Below are positions 33,401 to 41,527 of a stretch of DNA of 64,000 nucleotides, piece after piece. Source of the stretch: Deltaproteobacteria bacterium (GTDB lineage Bacteria; Myxococcota_C; UBA6777). The notes beneath the pieces were generated by a model. It worked only from the letters and a program-made list of their open reading frames with translations, made no database searches and was not told where the DNA came from. The stretch spans positions 62,001-126,000 of the forward strand of contig SBHC01000018.1 of NCBI GenBank assembly GCA_006226375.1, in the 5' to 3' direction. The position numbers were made by a program, and so were the translations under genes. Position 1 is the first letter of the stretch; every line of letters begins with the position of its first letter.

Positions 33401-34378
33401 GCAGGTCTCGGCGGCGGGAACGACCTCTCCTTCGCAGTTGCTCCACTGTCCATTGTTGCAGGTTCGCAGACCTTGTTTGCAGGCACCCTTTCGGAGAGAG
33501 CCGGGGAGGGCGCTGTAGCAAAGCTCCTTCAACGGTTGTGTTGTGCCAGAGACATTGTCGACGTTTCCGTCACAGTCGTCGTCTTTGCCGTTGCAAACTT
33601 CATCTTCTTCCAGGGTGGGGAGATGTTGGTTCAGGCAGGGGCCCCATTTGTTGTTGCTTGAGCAGACTTGGGTTCCTTTGTTGCAAATCCCTTGGCCCAC
33701 CAGCTTGGGCGGCCCGGAGTAACACTCGCGGGTTGCTCCGGCGGTGCATTCACAGGAGATCCGGTCATCCACGAGACCGTTGCAGTCGTTGTCGAGGTGG
33801 TCACAGATCTCGCGCAAGGGAACGAGCTGACTTTGGCAGGGACCCCAGAGGCGCTTGTCGTCGCAATATTGAATGCCTTCGCGGCAGAGGCCTACGTTCT
33901 TGGTTCCTGTCGGTCCTGTATAACACCGTCGAGACATTCCAGGCTCGCAGCCACAGGATAGATCTTCGTCGGGGGTTCCGTCACAGTCGTTGTCGGCGTA
34001 GTCACAGATCTCGGCAACAGGGATGGTTTGTTCGTAACAGGGTGTCCATGACTCCCCTTTCCCTGTGCACAGTTGAAAGCCGACCTTGCAAGGTCCTTTT
34101 CCCTTTGTTCCCTCGGGGCCATCGTAACATTCGCGTGTGGCTCCAGGCTCACAGATCTGCGAGGTGCACGCGAGGTCGCGACAGCGTTGCTCCGCCGGGC
34201 AATCCTGGTCTGTGCGACATCCTGGGATGCACTTGCCTTCCACACAAATTTGTTGCTTGGAACAGATAGAGTCGTCGTTACAAACCTTGGTGCCTGGGTC
34301 GCTACAGCCCGGTGCAAGGAGCCAGATGCCGGCGAGCCACAGCAACAGCCCACGAGACAGAGAACGATGAGGGTTCAT
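30434..34378 (-). CDS. Large MopE-like lipoprotein with two fibrinogen-like modules
   Basis: About 1314 residues from the ATG at 34378; a GTG at 34423 would add 15. A signal sequence ends in LAPGC (lipobox-like). After two short Cys motifs come ten MopE-type repeats, CNGKDDDCDGxxDN and variants (about 110-720), each within a longer unit with CxxGxxxCxxxxW or a TCSLPGKNG-like part. The acidic Cys repeat is shared with MopE of methanotrophs, a copper-linked surface protein, and is likely to bind metal. A dickkopf-like Cys region follows (about 720-840). Last are two modules with the fibrinogen C-terminal signature (YWIK...VMCDMTSEGGGWTLLARY, about 843-1080, and YWIK...VYCDMERDGGGWTLLGRY, about 1083-1314). 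Probably a surface adhesin or lectin; ligand unknown. Confidence 0.88.
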   Translation of the reverse strand: MNPHRSLSRGLLLWLAGIWLLAPGCSDPGTKVCNDDSICSKQQICVEGKCIPGCRTDQDCPAEQRCRDLACTSQICEPGATRECYDGPEGTKGKGPCKVGFQLCTGKGESWTPCYEQTIPVAEICDYADNDCDGTPDEDLSCGCEPGMSRRCYTGPTGTKNVGLCREGIQYCDDKRLWGPCQSQLVPLREICDHLDNDCNGLVDDRISCECTAGATRECYSGPPKLVGQGICNKGTQVCSSNNKWGPCLNQHLPTLEEDEVCNGKDDDCDGNVDNVSGTTQPLKELCYSALPGSLRKGACKQGLRTCNNGQWSNCEGEVVPAAETCNKKDDDCDGLIDNGIQPRSCYTGKAGCEKQQDSYRCQGACTPGQQRCFDGAWQACEGEVLPVSQEICGDGKDNDCNGQVDDNCVCKTGQTRACYTGASNTRQVGACADGKETCVDNKWGTCVGDVKPTPELCNGKDDNCDGAPDNITGTCSLPGKNGICANGNWACESNKKVCKVPAQGSTEVCDGKDDDCDGLVDNIADLGKACSDPLQNGVCAEGKWACSNNQKRCVTTNKATTEVCDGKDNDCDGSVDNVKGACQVPGKQGVCQAGVQACDSKQQPICRQTVLGYTEICNEKDDDCNGFIDDIQDLGKACQDPLRLGVCKPGILTCQKGKQVCLQQVQSSTEVCNGKDDDCDGVVDPGCSPCTKNLDCKTGMICIQGFCITGECVQSTDCTGGKVCKSFRCVACAQDADCAGGQYCDTQSGQCKIQQCKLNRDCPTGMVCQTGFVCGLCQSNAECGTGSTCRNGLCSRQCTKNADCPSVETCQRGQCYPTCKVNADCPTGFACQDNVCWNIVVLDQGAFRWSDRSYASSCIDYRHPPAGYIGSVTSGGYWIKMSNVSQPFRVMCDMTSEGGGWTLLARYRSSMAINDWKPTAHQLQDINGGKTVTTPPDLTNTGTFGHLQYTLFSVAQRELKLRCQPTPNASWFTITTSDMYLDFSPGEKGIGGSALWGFVGYNMVARTASGLCGRLRGTGGVYGIGYCRGSGSSVDTNQVSFGFLSTNGNMVFGCNGGFGSGDGEVWLRELGTNPLVKDPNGVRFWKDGTYAATCLDYYNSVGGQYSGQTGSGPYWIKPQPNGSRIKVYCDMERDGGGWTLLGRYISNLGLKDYNPHQHQVQDAQQGQTLTQPPDLNQTNVYGHIAYNIFPVKGRSLRITCELDLASPYNATGIRNGLFDDWTFATKGTIGKDWATLELQGTRSNADSICGAANPNKSCCQGIGFCQGTSTTQFGLEFNYVTQSGPLGVNITCSGTRNPKAPRDVKDKAEFWLR

Positions 34379-34520
34379 TCCGCTCTTTCTTTCTTTCGGA
34401 AGGTTGGAACCAATGGAGTACACGCATAATTACAACGGAGTACGCTAGCATTGTTCCAGAGAGCGGTCAATCCAGGAAAGGGTTGGTAAAGGAGGGGTTC
34501 AAGGTGGAGCTTGGGAGGGG

Positions 34521-35012
34521 CTACGGGCGGGTCAGGCGACCTGCGGTGTCGTCCAGTGTGGAGCCGGAAGAGTCACGCCACAAGAAGTTCAGGTAGTTGG
34601 CCTCCGGCTTCTTCAGGCGAACCAAGCCGTCCACACAACCTGGAGTCAGTGATGTATCTTTGAAGAAGTAGGTGATTCCAACAGAGTGTTGTAGCTTCAG
34701 CTCGCTCTCGCAAACAAAGGTGCTACCGTTCAGCACATAGGTGTATCTTGCCAGGGCTCGGGTGGAGCTTACGATGTTGATGTGGGTGTCGTGGTCAAAG
34801 TTTGCGTTGCCGCCCACGTGTTTGGCTCGACCTTCCCAAACGCCCCAAAGATGCTTGGGGATGCTTGGTTGAGGACTGGTCGCAAGTGACGATTGCTTCT
34901 GTTGGAACGAAGCGGAGTTGTTGGGGTTGTCGAGGGCAGGGTGGGGTCCTCCACATGCCGTAAGAATGCCAAGTCCACACACCATCACAATTGCAATGCT
35001 CAACTTCTTCAT
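34521..35012 (-). CDS. Lipoprotein of unknown function
   Basis: 163 residues; ATG at 35012 with GGGAGAAAG 3 nt upstream. A clear lipobox, LTAC, lies near residue 20, followed by a Ser/Gln/Pro linker and a compact domain starting HLWGVWEG, with two Cys probably forming a disulphide (CESEL and PGCVDG) and many beta-type residues. The pattern of a short domain beginning with a Trp-Gly-Trp-like motif suggests a small beta-barrel or lipocalin-like fold, but I do not recognise the family. It lies downstream of the SARP gene on the same strand, with a 126-bp gap, so it may be separately expressed. Confidence 0.75.
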   Translation of the reverse strand: MKKLSIAIVMVCGLGILTACGGPHPALDNPNNSASFQQKQSSLATSPQPSIPKHLWGVWEGRAKHVGGNANFDHDTHINIVSSTRALARYTYVLNGSTFVCESELKLQHSVGITYFFKDTSLTPGCVDGLVRLKKPEANYLNFLWRDSSGSTLDDTAGRLTRP

Positions 35013-35138
35013 AACTTTCTCCCATCACATCGTAAACACGAAAAGAACATCGTTGCTGACAGGAGAGAGCCTATATGTGTATCGTCAAACTATCGTCAAT
35101 GTATTGAAGTTAGAAGTCTTTTGTTGGCTTGGAGAGGG

Positions 35139-38100
35139 CTATGCAGAGGCCGGTGGGCTTGTGGGAGCTTCGTTCGGTAGCTGTTGGAGGACGTCGATCC
35201 AGGTCCAGCCTTGGATCTCTTTGTTTTGCTCGTCTTTGTCTTGTTCGGAGAGCGCTTCTTCCAGATGAGCCATACGTTGAAGGAGCACCGTGTGAGGGTT
35301 GCGTAAGGGGCGAAACTCCGGGTGCTGCAGTAGGAACGTGATGATGGCGTAGGTCGTTGAAGGGTCTTTGCAGTGCCAACTCCACTCTGCCACACAGAGC
35401 AAAATATGGGTGATGGAGTCGCCTGCTTTGGCTGCAGCGATGCTTTGGTGAAGGCAAGCTAGCGCTTCTTCGTGTTCTTGTTGGGCTAGATGAATCTGGG
35501 CTTGCAGGCGCAATTCATCGGCTACACCGAGAGAAAGGTCCAAAGCGTCGCGAAGAGAGAGGGCTCTTTGGCATGCTTCTGTCGCTTCGGGATATCGCTC
35601 CATCCAAAACAAGATCTCTGCGAGGTTGTGGTGGACAATGGCTTGTGCTTGCAAGGCTCCCAACTCTTCGCAAAGTTTCAGGGATTGTTGCAATGTTGCG
35701 ATGGCTTCGGGGTAAGCTCCTCGTTCTCGCTCCAGCACGGCGAGGTTGTTGAGGCATGCAGCGATGCCCTTCTTGTTCTTGAGCAGACGGTGTGTGGTCA
35801 GGCTCCTTTGGTAGTAAGCCTCGGCGGTTTGAAGTTGCCCCAGCCCGCGCCAGGTGTTGCCCAGGTGGTTCAGGTGTGTGGCAATGCTCCAGGGGTCACC
35901 AACGCGCCGACTGATGATCAGGCTTTCTTCCAGCACTTCTCTCGCTTCTGCGTAGTTACCGTTGTTCCACTCCAATATACCGAGCTGAAGTAGGGTATGG
36001 CCCAGCAACAACGGATCATTGAGCTGACGACCCAGCGCCATGCTTGTCTGGAAGTGTTCGCGTGCTTTGTCAATGTGGAACAGGAAGGTCGAAAGCTCTC
36101 CCTTGGTGCACCAAAACAACGCTTGTTCGGCAGGAGAAACATGAGCGGGGATGGTCTCTTTCAGCAGAGCAGACGCGCGCTCAAACTGTCCCAAGGGTAA
36201 CAACAAGATACTGTGGTAGAGCCACAGACGATGCAGCAACGCTGTAGAGGCGGGCTCTTTCGCTTGCTCCAGTGGTTGGGAGGCTTGCTCCAAAAGTTCG
36301 GAGCCTTCGAGAAAAAAGCTACTTTGCAAGCAGAATCTTGTCAGGGTTTCGAGGCTTTCAGACAAGAGAGTGGTTGCGCTTGTTGCAACGGCTTCCTCCC
36401 AGGCCAACTGGATGTTGTGCCAACTGTCGTGAAGTTGGTGGACGGCCTGGCTCTGTTCTGGAGTTTGCCAACCCAACGAATGTTGCGTCAACACGGAGAG
36501 AAAGTGTTGGCTGTGTCGTTGCTTGAGTTGGGAGTGCAACGCCGGCTCTGCTGTCAGCTTGGTGAGGCCCCAGTGCCGTAAGGTTCCATGAATGGAGAAG
36601 CTTCCAGCGCCTTCGCGGTGCAACATCCCCCGGCTTTGGAGTGAGAGAAGCGCCGGGTACACAGGCCCGAGAGTTGCTTCTGTGTCGCGACGTGAGAACC
36701 CTCCTTGGAAGTAAGACAGCTGGGAGAATGTCGCCTGCTCCTCCCGAAGCAAAAGCTCCCAAGAGGCTTCAAAGATAGCTCTTAAGCTCCGATGACGTGT
36801 TGGGAGTTGGGTGTCGCTGGATTCCAACAGATCCAGCCCTTGTGAGAGAGACTGGGCGATCTCTTCACAGGTGAGGTTGCGAACCCACCGTCCTAGCAGT
36901 TGGAGAGCGAGGGGCAATCCATCGACGCTTCGGCAAATGTCGAGGACTGCAGGGTAATCGGTGGGTGTCAATTGGAAGGAAGCCTGGGCTTGTTGCGCGG
37001 CTTGGGTGAACAGTTGGACTGCATCCCAGGAGGGAAAGTCGCTTACGTTCACATGTTCAGGGTAGCGTAGCCCTTGTATGTCCAACACCCACTCTTCGTC
37101 CAGATGAAGCGGCTGTCGTGAGGTGAGCACACACATGATCGTGCTTACGTGCTTCAATAGCTCCGAGAAAACATAGCTACCCTCTTCCAAGTTTTCGCAG
37201 TTATCAATGATGAGAAGCGCCTCGTTGCCTTCCATGTAGCGAAACAAGGGAGTGGGGTTGGGGTCTTCCGAGTTCCAGGCGTAGTGAAACGCGCTGGCAA
37301 GTGTTCGGAGGATCGCCAAGCGTTGTTGGGCCGGAGATTGTTCGGCCAAACCCGCCAGTGAGATGTACACGGCTCCATCGTAGAAAGCTTCGTCTGCCCA
37401 CGAATAGAGCTGCTGTGCCAGGCTGGTCTTTCCCACACCTCCGCCTCCTTGCAATGTGAGGAGGCGGCAGTTCGGCTTTTGCAATAGCTCCTTGATCTGT
37501 TCTAGCTCCTGCGAACGTCCTACGAAGCTATGCGTTGCAAACGATGGTGACTGAGCGAGGGAAGGTCGTTCCTCTGGCTCGTTGTTGTCCGGCAGGTGGG
37601 TGTCTTCTTGATGCAGGAGCTGTTCGTAGAGGGCCTGGGTTTCTGGAGAGGGTGTCGCATCAAAGTAGTCATGAAGGTTGCGACAGCACGCTCGATACTG
37701 TGTTAGGGCTGCGCTGCGTTGGCCACTTTGGGCAAGCAATGACATCGTTTGGCGATGGGCTTCTTCGGACCACGGCGCGATCTCCAGCTGACGCCAGGCG
37801 TACTGAAGCGCTTTGGGGAGATGGGTAGAGGAAGAGGCCAGATCCCAGCTCAGGTTGTGCAGCTCCTGGAGAGTACGATGTTGCCAGTGGTCCCGGGTCT
37901 CTTTGAGCCAGGTCTCCCACGCTGGGCTGCTGTGAATGGGGAAACCCTGAAGGAACTCTCCTCGGTACAAACCTACAGCCTTTTCCTGGTCACTTTGGGA
38001 GGGGGGGCGAGCCAGCAACGCTTGGAATTGGAAGACATCCACGCAGGGCTGGAGCTCCTGGCAGAGTCCTAGAGCGCTGCGTGAACTGACAAACAGGGGC

Positions 38101-38411
38101 ACATCGTTGAGGATGTCCTGGAGCAATTGACGCAAACTGTAGAACGCTTGTCGCAGTCGTTGGCGTGCAGAGCGTTCTTTGGCGTCGGGCCAAAACATGT
38201 TGGCGAGCGCGCTTCGTTGAAACGTTTGTCCTGCACCGGCGGCCAAGTAAACCAGGAGGCTCAACTCCACCCGTGACCCTGTCAACGGAATGCGACGACC
38301 TCTCCACAGCAAACGCAAAGGACCCAACAGAGAAAGGGAGAGGTGCTCTTCCCATGGATTGTTGGAGGTGTGTATCTCCACCCTATTTGCGGTCGGTGTT
38401 GTGTGGGTCAT
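35139..38411 (-). CDS. SARP/AfsR-type regulator with BTAD, NB-ARC and TPR domains
   Basis: 1090 residues. Residues about 20-115 are a winged-helix DNA-binding domain (LSLLGPLRLLWRGRRIPLTG), about 115-265 a BTAD bacterial activation domain, and about 290-560 an NB-ARC-type STAND ATPase with GGGGVGKTSLA (Walker A, about 320), ALLIIDNCENL (Walker B) and a GLPLALQLLG motif. About 750-1060 holds TPR repeats (LLQLGILEWNNGNYAEAREVL and others). Such proteins switch on target genes when a ligand or partner binds the TPR part and ATP drives assembly. The start lies 19 bp after the stop of the selenoprotein gene, so the two are very probably co-transcribed. The ribosome site is weak, suggesting coupling. 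Target unknown. Confidence 0.9.
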   Translation of the reverse strand: MTHTTPTANRVEIHTSNNPWEEHLSLSLLGPLRLLWRGRRIPLTGSRVELSLLVYLAAGAGQTFQRSALANMFWPDAKERSARQRLRQAFYSLRQLLQDILNDVPLFVSSRSALGLCQELQPCVDVFQFQALLARPPSQSDQEKAVGLYRGEFLQGFPIHSSPAWETWLKETRDHWQHRTLQELHNLSWDLASSSTHLPKALQYAWRQLEIAPWSEEAHRQTMSLLAQSGQRSAALTQYRACCRNLHDYFDATPSPETQALYEQLLHQEDTHLPDNNEPEERPSLAQSPSFATHSFVGRSQELEQIKELLQKPNCRLLTLQGGGGVGKTSLAQQLYSWADEAFYDGAVYISLAGLAEQSPAQQRLAILRTLASAFHYAWNSEDPNPTPLFRYMEGNEALLIIDNCENLEEGSYVFSELLKHVSTIMCVLTSRQPLHLDEEWVLDIQGLRYPEHVNVSDFPSWDAVQLFTQAAQQAQASFQLTPTDYPAVLDICRSVDGLPLALQLLGRWVRNLTCEEIAQSLSQGLDLLESSDTQLPTRHRSLRAIFEASWELLLREEQATFSQLSYFQGGFSRRDTEATLGPVYPALLSLQSRGMLHREGAGSFSIHGTLRHWGLTKLTAEPALHSQLKQRHSQHFLSVLTQHSLGWQTPEQSQAVHQLHDSWHNIQLAWEEAVATSATTLLSESLETLTRFCLQSSFFLEGSELLEQASQPLEQAKEPASTALLHRLWLYHSILLLPLGQFERASALLKETIPAHVSPAEQALFWCTKGELSTFLFHIDKAREHFQTSMALGRQLNDPLLLGHTLLQLGILEWNNGNYAEAREVLEESLIISRRVGDPWSIATHLNHLGNTWRGLGQLQTAEAYYQRSLTTHRLLKNKKGIAACLNNLAVLERERGAYPEAIATLQQSLKLCEELGALQAQAIVHHNLAEILFWMERYPEATEACQRALSLRDALDLSLGVADELRLQAQIHLAQQEHEEALACLHQSIAAAKAGDSITHILLCVAEWSWHCKDPSTTYAIITFLLQHPEFRPLRNPHTVLLQRMAHLEEALSEQDKDEQNKEIQGWTWIDVLQQLPNEAPTSPPASA

Positions 38412-38421
38412 GCAAAGCGGT

Positions 38422-38445
38422 CAACCTCTTTTATTTGAGAGGTTG
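38422..38445. promoter_or_regulatory. Hairpin spanning the selenoprotein stop codon
   Basis: CAACCTCT and AGAGGTTG form an 8-bp stem with an 8-nt loop holding part of the TAA stop (38431-38433). No T-run follows on either strand in the right place, so it is not a classic terminator. It may affect coupling to the SARP gene starting at 38411. Confidence 0.35.
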
Positions 38446-39801
38446 AAATGAGTTACTGGGTTTTTGGGGAGGGGGAATCTTGCGGCCTATCGGATTCTTT
38501 TGGGCAGCCTTCCAAAGAAGGTGGATGTAGGCGTGGTTGGTTTCTCCCCAACTCAGAGCAGGGTGAATCCTTTTTACTCTTCGGCCGGGCTCCCGCGTGC
38601 CCAGCCACACCAGGAAGGGAGAGAACAAGCGCTCCACCCAGGTGCCTGCTTGCTGTTGGGTTCCGGCCCACCGGCTCAGCAGATTGTTAAGCTTGTACAA
38701 CCCCCAGACTTTGGGTTCATTGGGAGAGACCACTGCAATGATCACGGGAAATTCGTAAATGCTCTTAACCATCTGGGCAAAGCGACGGACAGGTGAATCC
38801 TTTTGGGTGCGAACAATCAGTCTCATCTTTTGGACCAGGACCCAGACATTCACAAAGTGTTGATTGAGGTAGCGAACAACTTGGGGTGAGGAGAGCGGAC
38901 CCGCTCTCAGCGTCTTTGCGCTGCCTCAACAAGACTGGTCGTCCAGGCTACCGTATACGATAAACAAGTGGATTGGTTTTTGGGTGCGCTTGGCTTCTTG
39001 CAATGCTTCATGCACCGAGCGCCAGCGGATCTGCATAAACCCATAGAACTTCCTCGCCAGATTGAGGAGCGCTTTCTTCCATGCGATACGATGACTCCAC
39101 TGTATGGTGCGGAGAAGACTTGCGTCTCCACCGACAAGCTCCATGGTCTTCACGTACACCGCATCGATCGTCCTTCCTGCGTTGAGATCGATGTTGCGAA
39201 TCCTTTGGTTGGGGACATGGATTCGAGCGTAGACAAGCTTCTGGGTCTGGCGGTTGATAAGGAGGCGACCTGTGAATTGGGCCGGTGTGAAGTACACAAT
39301 CATGGGCTTGAGCGCAAACTCAACATGGATACGAAAGGTGACTTCGGCGTACTTGGAAGAGTAGGCCCTCAGCATTCCATACGCACCGTTGGGTCCACCG
39401 TTGTGAAGACGGACCTCAACGTTGGGGTGAAACTGTTTGAATATGTGGCTGATCTTGCTCTCTGGAATGCTCCACATCTCACCGACTTTCACGGCTCGAC
39501 GAGGCAACCACAAGGCGAAGTCTTTGGCCCCGTAACTTTGCGTCAGCCGGGCCACCTTGTACTTGTAGTACTTCTCAAAATAAGGAGACCGGTTGATCTC
39601 TACAGATTGTTCCGTGATCGGAGACCATGTGGCTTTGAGTGTCAGAGAGGTGGAAGGATGAAGCTTCAGCGCAATGGCTTTTCCTGCAGCTTGCTGGGGC
39701 TTGGCTGCTTTGGCTGGCGCTGTGAGCATCCCCAGACACCCAAGGACCGAACCCAGCCACATGAGCCCTCGCAAGCTCCATCTTGTTCTTTGTCTTTTCA
39801 A
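38431..39801 (-). CDS. Candidate thioredoxin-like selenoprotein (TGA read as Sec)
   Basis: 456 residues if the in-frame TGA at 38926-38928 is read as selenocysteine (residue 292). Start: TTG at 39801 with AAGGAG 7 nt upstream, followed by a signal peptide (ends LTAPAKA); an ATG at 39876 overlaps a predicted promoter. Residues about 30-255 are an uncharacterised envelope domain. From about 260 the sequence is thioredoxin-like: HEALQEAKRTQKPIHLFIVYGS-LDDQSC, then Sec, then GSAKTLRAG...VVRYLNQHFVNVWVL. The second half makes sense only if the TGA is translated. No other stop occurs for 164 codons and the frame is the same on both sides. A hairpin of bacterial SECIS type follows. Likely an exported thiol-selenol oxidoreductase. 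SelA/B/C/D genes are not in the window. Co-transcribed with the SARP gene. Confidence 0.82.
38891..38908 (-). promoter_or_regulatory. Candidate bacterial SECIS hairpin
   Basis: On the minus strand GAGAGCG-GGTC-CGCTCTC: a perfect 7-bp stem with a GG-starting tetraloop. The loop G is 25 nt after the TGA, within the distance known for bacterial selenocysteine insertion elements, which need a G at the start of a small apical loop. Confidence 0.7.
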
Positions 39802-40627
39802 GGTTTTTCTCCTTGTTCTACGGCGCTCTGCTGCTTTGGACCCTCGCGGCGTACAACGTAACACCTTCCGAACCATAGTCGGACTGCTGTTGTATTGTCA
39901 AAGCAACGTTGGATCTCATTGCATACAAATCCATCGCCCGAACGTTCCACGGAGCCAAAGCTATGTATCGTTTTCTTTCCATATAGGATAGTAAACTTAT
40001 CATTCTTTGGCCTTTGGATGTTTGATGGGAGCCTTCTTGCTTGGAGTGTAAAAAATCATGGAGGTTTGCTTTCGAGGTCTGCCAACTTTGTCATACTCTG
40101 GACGGAAGGACCCCACTTCTTGAATAGCTTTTTGAAAAGAAAGTACTCAACTTTGCTGATGAAATGGACGTTAAGTATAGGCAGGTATAACGTGTGCTAC
40201 AAAGCTATAGGAAGCAAAGCAGCAAACTCAACTGAAACTCTCCAGGTTTGCAAACGTACACATCGAGAAGTGAGGCTATGCAACTCACTGTTCTGACCAC
40301 TGGAAAGGCTCTTGTCCGTAAATGGTTGTTTCATTTGGATTGCTTCTTTTCTGAGGTTTGGTTCCTGGAGAGAGGTCTCCTTCCCACGAGAAAATCCAGG
40401 ACTAGACAAGAGTTGGGAGGATGGATATAGTGCGAACGATGTTCACCTCAAGGCTTACGCAACGAAGCACAACTTTCCTTTGTTTCACATTTGTTTCGTA
40501 CGATTTATACAAGGTTCTCCGAAGAACTGTTTGTGTTTTGGCAATGTGGAATTATTTTTGGGAGGCCTGTGTTGCACAAGTTGAAGTGAGCACATCTCAA
40601 AGTACCTATGGTTTTAGTGTCGCAATG
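39802..40627. other. Long intergenic region without a supported gene
   Basis: About 825 bp, visibly richer in A/T than the flanks. Open frames on both strands are short, lack ribosome sites and show no family motif, signal peptide or repeat. Two small inverted repeats were noticed: GGAGA-GAGG-TCTCC (40368-40381) and GTTCT-CCGA-AGAAC (40514-40527). The latter is about 130 bp before the sigma-54-like start at 40654. It could be the remains of a decayed gene. Confidence 0.5.
39872..39901 (-). promoter_or_regulatory. Possible promoter of the selenoprotein-SARP operon
   Basis: On the minus strand TTGACA (39901-39896), 18-bp spacer, TATGGT (39877-39872). A start near 39865 would give a leader of about 64 nt to the TTG at 39801. 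This supports the shorter start. Confidence 0.4.
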
Positions 40628-40643
40628 TGGCACAGAAATAGCA
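40628..40643 (+). promoter_or_regulatory. Candidate sigma-54 promoter of the zinc-ribbon/coiled-coil gene
   Basis: TGGCACAGAAATAGCA: perfect TGGCAC, AGC at -12 and exact GG-N10-GC spacing. The predicted start is near 40654, 137 nt before the ATG at 40791. One dyad (40514-40527) lies at about -133. Confidence 0.55.
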
Positions 40644-40653
40644 TAAAGGTTAT

Positions 40654-40790
40654 CCGCAGATAGAACAAAACATGTCTTTGCAAAAGGGAATGGCCTTTTG
40701 GTAAGAATGGCTCCTTGGGTTGTCGGGTATGCAGCGAAAAAGGAGCCAACGAAAGCGTGTAAGGAACCTTCATCAACGGGGTGGTGAGTT
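40654..40790 (+). promoter_or_regulatory. Structured 5' leader
   Basis: Two stem-loops lie between the predicted sigma-54 start and the ATG: CAAAAGG-GAATGG-CCTTTTG (40681-40700), and GGCTCCTT (40709-40716) pairing with AAGGAGCC (40740-40747) across a 23-nt loop. Neither has a terminator T-run. No known riboswitch is recognised. Confidence 0.4.
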
Positions 40791-41468
40791 ATGGTTGATC
40801 AAAACAAAACAGCAGAAACCAGTCGAAAAGAAACAACATGTTCCTCATGTGAGGCGAAGTTTTGGTACATTGATCCAAGACCGGGAGGCCGGCCCCGCAA
40901 GAAGTGTGGTGTCTGTTCGTCACGTCCTCCACGCTATCCCTGGGGTTTTATTACACCTCCGGCAGGGGGTTGGGAGAACGAGCCCGCTCTCTCCAAAATG
41001 TACGAGGGCATGTCTGTAGAGATGGAACACCAGCCCAGCTCCAAGAAGGAAGCGCGGCCTAAGGTGGACACTGTAGCCAGCGATATGGTTCCCATGCCGT
41101 CCGCTGATTTCTCTCATCTTTCCAGCGGTGAAACGCAAGCCCCGAAGAGACACATTGCTCGATCGGAGTCTACCATGGATCAGAGCCGCATTGAACAGCA
41201 ACTGGATGATATCTCTCGTCGTTTGGCTGAGTTGGAGATGAAGGTCAACTCGATGCGTTCGCAGTTTGTTGGTCGGGCCGATTGGGTTGACACCAGCGCC
41301 CGTCTTGACATGGTCGAACACAGCATGAGCGAAACCCTCGGAAAAGTCCGCGGTCGCCTCGATAGCTTCTCCAAAGAAGTGCGCCAGATTGCCGTCGTAC
41401 CCGAGCGTGAACTGGGCGAGATGTTCGACCTGATCCGAATGATCCGACGTTACCTCGACAACAGCTAA
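40791..41468 (+). CDS. Zinc-ribbon and coiled-coil protein of unknown function
   Basis: 225 residues; ATG at 40791. The N-terminus has two Cys pairs (CSSC at about 17 and CGVC at about 39) with an aromatic and basic stretch between them (AKFWYIDPRPGGRPRKK), a small treble-clef or zinc-ribbon type module. A Ser/Pro/Glu-rich disordered middle leads to a helical C-terminus (about 128-225) with heptads (RIEQQLDDISRRLAELEMKVNSM), expected to form a coiled coil. No signal peptide, so it is cytoplasmic. It could be a small DNA- or protein-binding adaptor. It stands alone behind a sigma-54-like promoter. Confidence 0.75.
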   Translation: MVDQNKTAETSRKETTCSSCEAKFWYIDPRPGGRPRKKCGVCSSRPPRYPWGFITPPAGGWENEPALSKMYEGMSVEMEHQPSSKKEARPKVDTVASDMVPMPSADFSHLSSGETQAPKRHIARSESTMDQSRIEQQLDDISRRLAELEMKVNSMRSQFVGRADWVDTSARLDMVEHSMSETLGKVRGRLDSFSKEVRQIAVVPERELGEMFDLIRMIRRYLDNS

Positions 41469-41484
41469 TCAACAACAGCTGAGA

Positions 41485-41527
41485 GAGACGCAAACGTCCC
41501 GAATTAAGGAGACGTAAACGTCCCGAA
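41485..41527. repeat. 24-bp tandem duplication across a stop codon
   Basis: GAGACGCAAACGTCCCGAA (41485-41503) and GAGACGTAAACGTCCCGAA (41509-41527) repeat with a 24-bp period. The minus-strand stop of the TPR/PEGA gene (41504-41506) lies between them, so the duplicate would encode the same FGTF tail. Confidence 0.7.

Noticed and set aside
34444-34458. Minus-strand GG-N10-GC match (TGGAACAATGCTAGC) before the MopE-like gene
   Set aside because: Spacing is right and the start would fit, but the match is weaker, no dyads lie upstream, and such matches occur by chance.
38431-38853. A separate 140-residue gene starting with GTG at 38853
   Set aside because: No ribosome site, and its frame is continuous with the upstream thioredoxin-like gene through one TGA; read-through explains both parts better.
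39895-40296. Plus-strand frame of 133 codons in the gene-poor region
   Set aside because: TTG start without a ribosome site, no recognisable motif or signal peptide, and no coherent amino-acid pattern.
40791-41468. Transcription factor call for the zinc-ribbon/coiled-coil protein
   Set aside because: The Cys pairs are suggestive but no DNA-binding family is recognisable; left as unknown.
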